The position numbers and the translations under genes are program-made. Of a stretch of 9,403 nt of DNA, positions 5,401 through 9,403 are shown piece after piece. Origin of the DNA: Chryseobacterium sp. UBA6632 (GTDB lineage Bacteria; Bacteroidota; Bacteroidia; Flavobacteriales; Weeksellaceae); contig DKLU01000094.1 in the NCBI GenBank assembly GCA_002455915.1, positions 1 to 9,403 on the forward strand, in the 5' to 3' direction. The first letter of the stretch is position 1, and every line of letters begins with the position of its first letter. The notes under the pieces are model-generated. The model saw nothing but the letters and a program-made list of their open reading frames with translations, had not been told where the DNA came from and ran no database searches.

Positions 5401-5408
5401 CAAATTTA
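5401..5408 (-). promoter_or_regulatory. -7 box of the tatC promoter
   Basis: On the minus strand this reads TAAATTTG, an exact TAnnTTTG match, 21 bases before the GTG start. No clear TTG -33 element is present. With the 214-base gap to kdsD, this suggests that tatC is transcribed independently. Confidence 0.45.
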
Positions 5409-5427
5409 TGAAAAAAGTTTCAGTAAA

Positions 5428-5489
5428 GCAGGAAGTTGATCGCGGGAAGATGGAAGTTTAATTTTAATTTAAGATACTTCCACTGCTTC
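5428..5489. repeat. GGAAG-rich palindrome (intergenic repeat, copy 2)
   Basis: Three GGAAG/GGGAAG words at 5431-5456 are followed by the inverted arm: TGGAAGT 5451-5457 pairs perfectly with ACTTCCA 5476-5482, and GCAG/CTGC lie outside. The design is the same as at 1284-1373: direct GGAAG words on one side, CTTCC on the other, and an AT-rich middle. Confidence 0.45.
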
Positions 5490-5529
5490 AATATAATAAT
5501 TCTAATACTCCCCGTTTTTATTTAACAGT

Positions 5530-5588
5530 AAATTTGTAGCAATGTCATGCTGAGCGAAGTCGAAGCATTTGAATGTCTTTACAAATTT
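5530..5588. repeat. TGAGCGAA-type intergenic repeat (copy B) framed by inverted arms
   Basis: The outer arms AAATTTGTA (5530-5538) and TACAAATTT (5580-5588) are perfect over nine bases around a 41-base interior. An inner stem ATGCT/AGCAT (5547-5551, 5564-5568) encloses the core GAGCGAAGTCGA. The core 5543-5568 is a good match to the dispersed 'TCATGCTGAGCGAAGTCGAAGCAT' element that I recall from Bacteroidetes. It begins five bases past the kdsD stop and would form the 3' end structure of that mRNA. Confidence 0.6.
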
Positions 5589-5593
5589 CCAGC

Positions 5594-6553
5594 TTAATTT
5601 ATCCCTTCATCCAACAACTTATGTAGATCAATGATTCCGAAATATTTTCCGTTTTCAGTAACAATCAGTTGCCCAATATTATTGTCCTTTAAAATTTTCA
5701 TGGCTTCTTTGGCTAAAGCGGTTCTTTCTACCGTTTTTGGATTGGCAGACATAATATCTTTCGCCAAAACCTGAGCAATATCGTCGCCTTTCAACAACAT
5801 TCTTCTTAAATCTCCATCAGTAATAACACCAATAATATTATCGTTTTCTGTAACCACCGTAATCCCGTGTCTCGAGCTGCTTATCGATATAATAACATCT
5901 TTTACCGTATCATTTTCTGTCACCTGAGGCTTTTGCGAAGAAAGGAAATCATCAACTTTTGAGATTAAATTTTTGCCTAAACTTCCGCCAGGATGAAATT
6001 TCGCGAAATCATTAGCTTTAAAATCATTCAGTTCCATTAAAGAAATGGCTAAAGCATCACCAAGTGCCATTTGTAAGGTTGTGGAACTTGTAGGAGCCAA
6101 CTTATTTGGGCAAGCTTCTTTATCAACATGCGTATCCAGAATAATATCAGAATATTCAGCGAGCTTGCTTGATTTATTTCCTGTCATTCCTATTAATGAT
6201 GAAGAATAATCTTTTAAATAGGGAAGGAGGTTTACAATTTCAGGCGAATTTCCCGAAAGAGAAATGCATAAAACAACATCGTGCTTCTGAATCACGCCCA
6301 AATCTCCATGAATTGCCTCCGAAGCATGCAGGAATTGAGAAGGTGTTCCTGTAGAATTCAGCGTGGCAACGATTTTATTTCCAACGTGAGCCGATTTTCC
6401 GATTCCTACGACAATCAGTTTTCCTTTTGCCGAATGAATGGTTTCCACAGCTTTTACAAAATCATCATCAAGCCTGTTTTTAAGTTTTTCAAGTTCCGAA
6501 ATCTCTATTTCTAAAGTCGTTTTCGCGATTGAAATGATGTTCGCTTTTTCCAT
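5594..6553 (-). CDS. kdsD: D-arabinose-5-phosphate isomerase, KpsF/GutQ family (SIS + two CBS domains)
   Basis: It interconverts D-ribulose 5-phosphate and D-arabinose 5-phosphate, the first step to Kdo of lipopolysaccharide; cytosolic. I use the ATG at 6553 (319 residues), because the longer frame to 6574 begins with TTG and adds only MYTQKSK. In this numbering the SIS domain spans about 30-180, with GIGKS at 50-54, HASEAIHGDLG at 76-86, SGNSPEI at 100-106, EACPNKLAPTSSTT at 146-159 and FHPGGSLGK at 186-194. Lys53, Glu105, Glu146 and His187 align with the Lys/Glu/Glu/His set reported for E. coli KdsD. Two CBS domains follow (about 206-260 and 266-319), with GVITDGDLRR near 242-251. It is divergent from recQ with 157 bases between and upstream of tatC. 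The gene order recQ / kdsD / tatC is, from memory, common in flavobacteria. Confidence 0.92.
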   Translation of the reverse strand: MEKANIISIAKTTLEIEISELEKLKNRLDDDFVKAVETIHSAKGKLIVVGIGKSAHVGNKIVATLNSTGTPSQFLHASEAIHGDLGVIQKHDVVLCISLSGNSPEIVNLLPYLKDYSSSLIGMTGNKSSKLAEYSDIILDTHVDKEACPNKLAPTSSTTLQMALGDALAISLMELNDFKANDFAKFHPGGSLGKNLISKVDDFLSSQKPQVTENDTVKDVIISISSSRHGITVVTENDNIIGVITDGDLRRMLLKGDDIAQVLAKDIMSANPKTVERTALAKEAMKILKDNNIGQLIVTENGKYFGIIDLHKLLDEGIN

Positions 6554-6670
6554 TTTACTTTTCTGGGTATACAATAAAATTCTTTATAACCGTTATATTT
6601 TAAAAAGAATATTTAATATAAATTTTATTTTTTATAAATTCGTTCGCTTTTATTTTAAGCAAAATTTTTA

Positions 6671-6678
6671 TAACTTTG
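6671..6678 (+). promoter_or_regulatory. -7 box of the recQ promoter
   Basis: TAACTTTG is an exact TAnnTTTG match, 32 bases before the ATG at 6711, in the kdsD-recQ divergent gap (6554-6710). A TTG at -33 is not evident. No comparably good box was found for kdsD in the other direction. Confidence 0.5.
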
Positions 6679-6710
6679 GGATACATGCAAATTTAGCAAT
6701 AGAAAATTAG

Positions 6711-8915
6711 ATGGGTGCAAAAAAAGCCAATTTATCAGGCGAATTGAAAAAATATTTCGGGTTTTCTACATTTAAAGGTCAACAAGAGCAAATTATAGAA
6801 AACCTGTTGGAAGGGAAGGATATATTTGTCTTAATGCCGACCGGAGGTGGTAAATCTTTATGCTATCAGCTTCCGGCACTTATTTCTGAGGGCACGGCAA
6901 TTGTAGTTTCACCTTTAATTGCGTTGATGAAGAACCAGGTAGACGCTGTAAACGGTCTTTCGTCAGAGGATGGGGTAGCCCATGTTTTGAATTCTTCATT
7001 GAACAAAACTCAGACCAAACAGGTTTTTGATGATATTAAAAGTGGCAGAACAAAACTCTTATATGTAGCTCCTGAATCATTAATTAAAGAAGATTATTTA
7101 GAGTTTTTAAAAGAAGTTAAAATTTCTTTCTTTGCTATTGACGAGGCGCACTGTATTTCAGAATGGGGACACGATTTTAGACCGGAGTATAGGAATTTAA
7201 AATCCATTATCGATAAAATTGCAGATGTTCCTGTGATTGCATTAACGGCAACGGCAACGCCTAAGGTTCAGGATGATATTCAGAAAACTTTAGGAATGAT
7301 TAATGCTTTGGTTTTCAAGGAAAGTTTCAACAGACCGAATCTATATTACGAGGTACAACCCAAAGTAAATGTAGATCGTGAAATTGTGAAATTTATCAAT
7401 CAGCATAAAGGAAAATCAGGAATTGTTTATTGTTTAAGCCGAAGAAAGGTTGAAGAATTTGCTCAACTTTTACAGGTAAACGGGGTAAATGCATTACCTT
7501 ACCACGCTGGTCTAGATCAAAAAGTAAGAGTAGCGAATCAGGATAAATTCTTGATGGAAGAGGTGGATGTAATCGTTGCAACCATCGCATTCGGGATGGG
7601 AATTGATAAACCGGATGTCCGTTTTGTTATTCATTATGATTTTCCAAAATCGTTGGAGAGTTATTATCAGGAAACCGGTCGTGCAGGTCGAGATGGTGGT
7701 GAAGGTCACTGTTTGGCATTCTATGATCCTAAAGACATTGAAAAATTAGAAAAATTCTTAGCTCAAAAACCTGTTTCCGAGAGAGAAATCGGATTACAGT
7801 TGTTGAATGAAGTAGTAGGTTACGCCGAAACTTCAATGAGCAGAAGACAATATATATTGTATTATTTTGGTGAAAACTTCGATCCAATTCATGGTGACGG
7901 CGCCAAAATGTGTGATAATTCATCGAATCCTCCAAAACTGAAGGATGCAACGGATGATTTGAAGAAAGCTTTAGAGCTAATTCGCGATACAGGTGAAAAA
8001 TTTAAATCAAAAGATCTGATTTCTGTTATTGCAGGAAAAGAAAATGCGGTGACAAAATCGTATAAATTGGAGCAGGCTTCGTATTTCGGATTTGGAAAAG
8101 AAGAAAAAGACAATCACTGGAAAACGATTTTAAGACAGGCAACGGTTCAGAATTTCCTTCAAAAGGATATTGAAACGTATGGTGTTTTAAAAATTACCGA
8201 AAAAGGAAGATTGGTTCTGGAAGGCAAACTTGAACATTCTTTTCTGATTGCTGAAGATAGAGAATTTGATTTAACGCAAAGTAAAGCGGAAAGCGACCAG
8301 ATTCAGCAGCAATCTGCAGGTGGACTAGACCAGAATTTATTTGCTTTATTAAAGGAATTAAGAAAGAAAGTTGCCAAAAAATACGGGATTCCGCCGTACA
8401 CGGTTTTTATGGATCCGAGTTTGGAAGATATGACGGTTCAGTATCCGATTTCTGTTGAAGAAATTGCGAAAATTTACGGAGTAGGAGAAGGGAAAGCCAA
8501 AAAATACGGTAAAGAATTCGCAGATTTTATCAGTCAATATGTAGAAGAAAACAATATTGAACGTACTCAGGATATGGTGTTGAAGCAGGTTGCGAATAAA
8601 TCCAGCCATAAAGTTTTCATCATTCAAAGTACCGACAAAAAGATTGATCTTGAAGACATTGCAAGAGCGAAAAATCTTTCGATGGATGAATTGTTGAAGG
8701 AGATGGAACGTATTGTTTATCAGGGTACAAAATTAAATATTGATTATTATATCGAAGATAATTTTGATGAAGATATTGTAGACGGTTTCATGGAATTTAT
8801 GAATGAATCTGAAAGCGACAGCATGAAAGTTTTATTGGATGAATTTGGCGATGAATTATCTGATGAAGAAGTACGAATGTTGAGGATAAAATTCATTAGC
8901 GACGTCGCGAACTAA
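6711..8915 (+). CDS. recQ: ATP-dependent DNA helicase RecQ
   Basis: A 734-residue 3'-5' superfamily 2 helicase for recombination and fork repair. Helicase motifs are complete: [10 protein letters not shown] with the Q motif (16-25), Walker A PTGGGKS (43-49), VSPLIALM (66-73), DEAH (144-147) followed by the aromatic-rich loop [11 protein letters not shown] (148-158), ALTATAT (177-183), IVYCLSRRK (238-246), YHAG (264-267), and [14 protein letters not shown] (290-303) with [10 protein letters not shown] (320-329). The RQC region follows. Its zinc site is degraded: [12 protein letters not shown] (377-388) has Ser for the first Cys, and only Cys401 of the CxxCDxC cluster remains (KMCDNSS). A winged helix (about 412-520), an HRDC domain (about 540-615), an HTH-like region (about 640-680) and an acidic tail complete it. 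The length is usual for Bacteroidetes RecQ. It is a single transcription unit, with a -7 box upstream and a strong terminator after. Confidence 0.96.
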   Translation: MGAKKANLSGELKKYFGFSTFKGQQEQIIENLLEGKDIFVLMPTGGGKSLCYQLPALISEGTAIVVSPLIALMKNQVDAVNGLSSEDGVAHVLNSSLNKTQTKQVFDDIKSGRTKLLYVAPESLIKEDYLEFLKEVKISFFAIDEAHCISEWGHDFRPEYRNLKSIIDKIADVPVIALTATATPKVQDDIQKTLGMINALVFKESFNRPNLYYEVQPKVNVDREIVKFINQHKGKSGIVYCLSRRKVEEFAQLLQVNGVNALPYHAGLDQKVRVANQDKFLMEEVDVIVATIAFGMGIDKPDVRFVIHYDFPKSLESYYQETGRAGRDGGEGHCLAFYDPKDIEKLEKFLAQKPVSEREIGLQLLNEVVGYAETSMSRRQYILYYFGENFDPIHGDGAKMCDNSSNPPKLKDATDDLKKALELIRDTGEKFKSKDLISVIAGKENAVTKSYKLEQASYFGFGKEEKDNHWKTILRQATVQNFLQKDIETYGVLKITEKGRLVLEGKLEHSFLIAEDREFDLTQSKAESDQIQQQSAGGLDQNLFALLKELRKKVAKKYGIPPYTVFMDPSLEDMTVQYPISVEEIAKIYGVGEGKAKKYGKEFADFISQYVEENNIERTQDMVLKQVANKSSHKVFIIQSTDKKIDLEDIARAKNLSMDELLKEMERIVYQGTKLNIDYYIEDNFDEDIVDGFMEFMNESESDSMKVLLDEFGDELSDEEVRMLRIKFISDVAN

Positions 8916-8939
8916 TTGTATTTATATCATAAAAAATAG

Positions 8940-8975
8940 AAAAAGAAACCTTTCCAAACGAAGGGTTTCTTTTTT
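8940..8975 (+). terminator. Rho-independent terminator of recQ
   Basis: A long stem: 8940-8954 pairs with 8960-8974 (15 pairs, one G-U) around the loop CAAAC, running into a T tract. It begins 24 bases after the recQ stop. Confidence 0.85.
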
Positions 8976-8999
8976 ATTTGATAGATGTTGCGTTTAAAA

Positions 9000-9042
9000 G
9001 GAAGCTGGAAAATTTTAACTCATATTTAATTTTAAGTTAAAA
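9000..9042. repeat. Weak GGAAG-type intergenic element (copy 3, partial)
   Basis: GGAAGCTGGAA at 9000-9010 is followed by an inverted pair TTTTAACT (9013-9020) / AGTTAAAA (9035-9042). It also shares the AT word TTTAATTTTAA with copy 2 (9025-9035 and 5457-5467). The CTTCC arm is missing, so it is a decayed copy or chance similarity. Confidence 0.25.
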
Positions 9043-9100
9043 ATCATTAATTACGGGTTGGGATTGATAGTTCCCAAAACTTTTTACTAATTTTACACTG

Positions 9101-9403
9101 ATGAAAAAGATTTCTGTCATATTTATTCTGCCGGACCTTGAAACCGGAGGCGCAGAAAGGATCGTTACCACTATTGCGAATCATCTTTCCAGAGATCGAT
9201 TTGAGCCTAAGATTATGCTTTTACGTAAGCAGGGCGGTTATCTGAATTTTTTAAAGGATGATGTGGATATTATTGATATTAATACCGAAAGGATTCGTCA
9301 TTCTTTAAGACCAATTTTAAGGGAAATTTACAGAAGAAAACCCGATATTGTATTTTCAGGTTTTGGTGAAGTGAATGCCTATTTATCTTTGTTTATCAAG
9401 CTT
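9101..9403 (+). CDS. GT4-type glycosyltransferase, N-terminal part (truncated by window edge)
   Basis: The ATG at 9101 opens 101 codons that continue past the right edge. The start MKKISVIFILPDLETGGAER matches the N-terminal Rossmann domain of GT-B, family 4 glycosyltransferases, with the acceptor-side loop GGAER at residues 16-20 followed by IVTTIANHLS. A second strand region, KPDIVFSGFGEVNAYL (80-95), is also typical. The nucleotide-sugar-binding C-terminal domain is outside the window. Such enzymes build lipopolysaccharide, capsule or exopolysaccharide; substrate and acceptor cannot be told. It follows the recQ terminator, so it starts a new unit and may be the first gene of a surface polysaccharide cluster (inference). 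A TTG (9064-9066), 21 bases, then TAATTTTA (9088-9095) could be its promoter, but this would leave almost no leader. Confidence 0.85.
   Translation, partial: MKKISVIFILPDLETGGAERIVTTIANHLSRDRFEPKIMLLRKQGGYLNFLKDDVDIIDINTERIRHSLRPILREIYRRKPDIVFSGFGEVNAYLSLFIKL

Noticed and set aside
6281..6710. Plus-strand open frames opposite kdsD and in the kdsD-recQ gap
   Set aside because: Their translations are low-complexity Phe/Ile/Asn-rich readings of AT-rich or antisense DNA and conflict with the SIS-CBS gene and the recQ promoter.
7396..8627. Several minus-strand open frames inside recQ
   Set aside because: They are antisense to intact helicase, RQC and HRDC coding sequence and show no protein-like motifs of their own.
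1..9403. CRISPR array, tRNA, rRNA, insertion sequence, prophage or defence system
   Set aside because: No regularly spaced identical repeats, cloverleaf-type sequences, transposase or integrase motifs, or defence-protein motifs were seen on either strand.
9398..9403. AAGCTT at the right edge as a possible cloning junction
   Set aside because: A single restriction site at a window edge is not evidence; the glycosyltransferase frame runs straight through it.

Overview
The window looks like chromosomal DNA from a flavobacterium, most likely Chryseobacterium or a close relative (Weeksellaceae). Three things point there: AT-rich intergenic DNA with no Shine-Dalgarno leaders; Bacteroidetes-type -7 boxes (TAnnTTTG) about 20-30 bases before several start codons; and protein types usual in that group, such as a Bacteroidetes-style Crp/Fnr regulator, a TatC with a long first periplasmic loop, and a RecQ with a C-terminal helix-turn-helix region. 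The genus is inferred; no rRNA or other marker is present.

Bases 1-3330 are a minus-strand regulatory and metabolic block plus one gene remnant. A classical short-chain dehydrogenase (357-1184) is followed by a truncated AraC-type regulator (1-291). Next come a Crp/Fnr-family regulator (2489-3061), a RidA-family protein (2023-2412) and a YfbR/HDDC2-type HD phosphohydrolase (1384-1977). A textbook CRP-type operator (TGTGA-N6-TCACA) lies between the Crp/Fnr gene and ridA, and the regulator carries the same recognition-helix residues as E. coli CRP, so I infer that it controls ridA and perhaps the HD gene. A 3' gene remnant lies at 3145-3324.

Bases 3330-4550 hold two small plus-strand genes: a secreted protein of unknown function (3539-4117) with a clear terminator, and a DUF2945 TUDOR-like protein (4240-4440). 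The DUF2945 gene converges on tatC.

Bases 4550-9403 are housekeeping. tatC and kdsD (D-arabinose-5-phosphate isomerase, Kdo pathway) lie on the minus strand. recQ is divergent on the plus strand and ends in a strong terminator. The window ends inside the N-terminal part of a GT4-type glycosyltransferase (9101-9403).

Two families of non-coding repeats sit in the gaps: GGAAG-rich imperfect palindromes (about 1284-1373, 5428-5489, and a weak one at 9000-9042), and TGAGCGAA-containing elements framed by inverted arms just after stop codons (4441-4495, 5530-5588). I see no CRISPR array, tRNA, rRNA, insertion sequence or defence system, and nothing that amounts to a clearly new multi-gene system. 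The most testable observations are the Crp/Fnr-ridA-HD circuit, a 21-base direct repeat at the SDR promoter, the eroded zinc site of RecQ, and the repeat elements.
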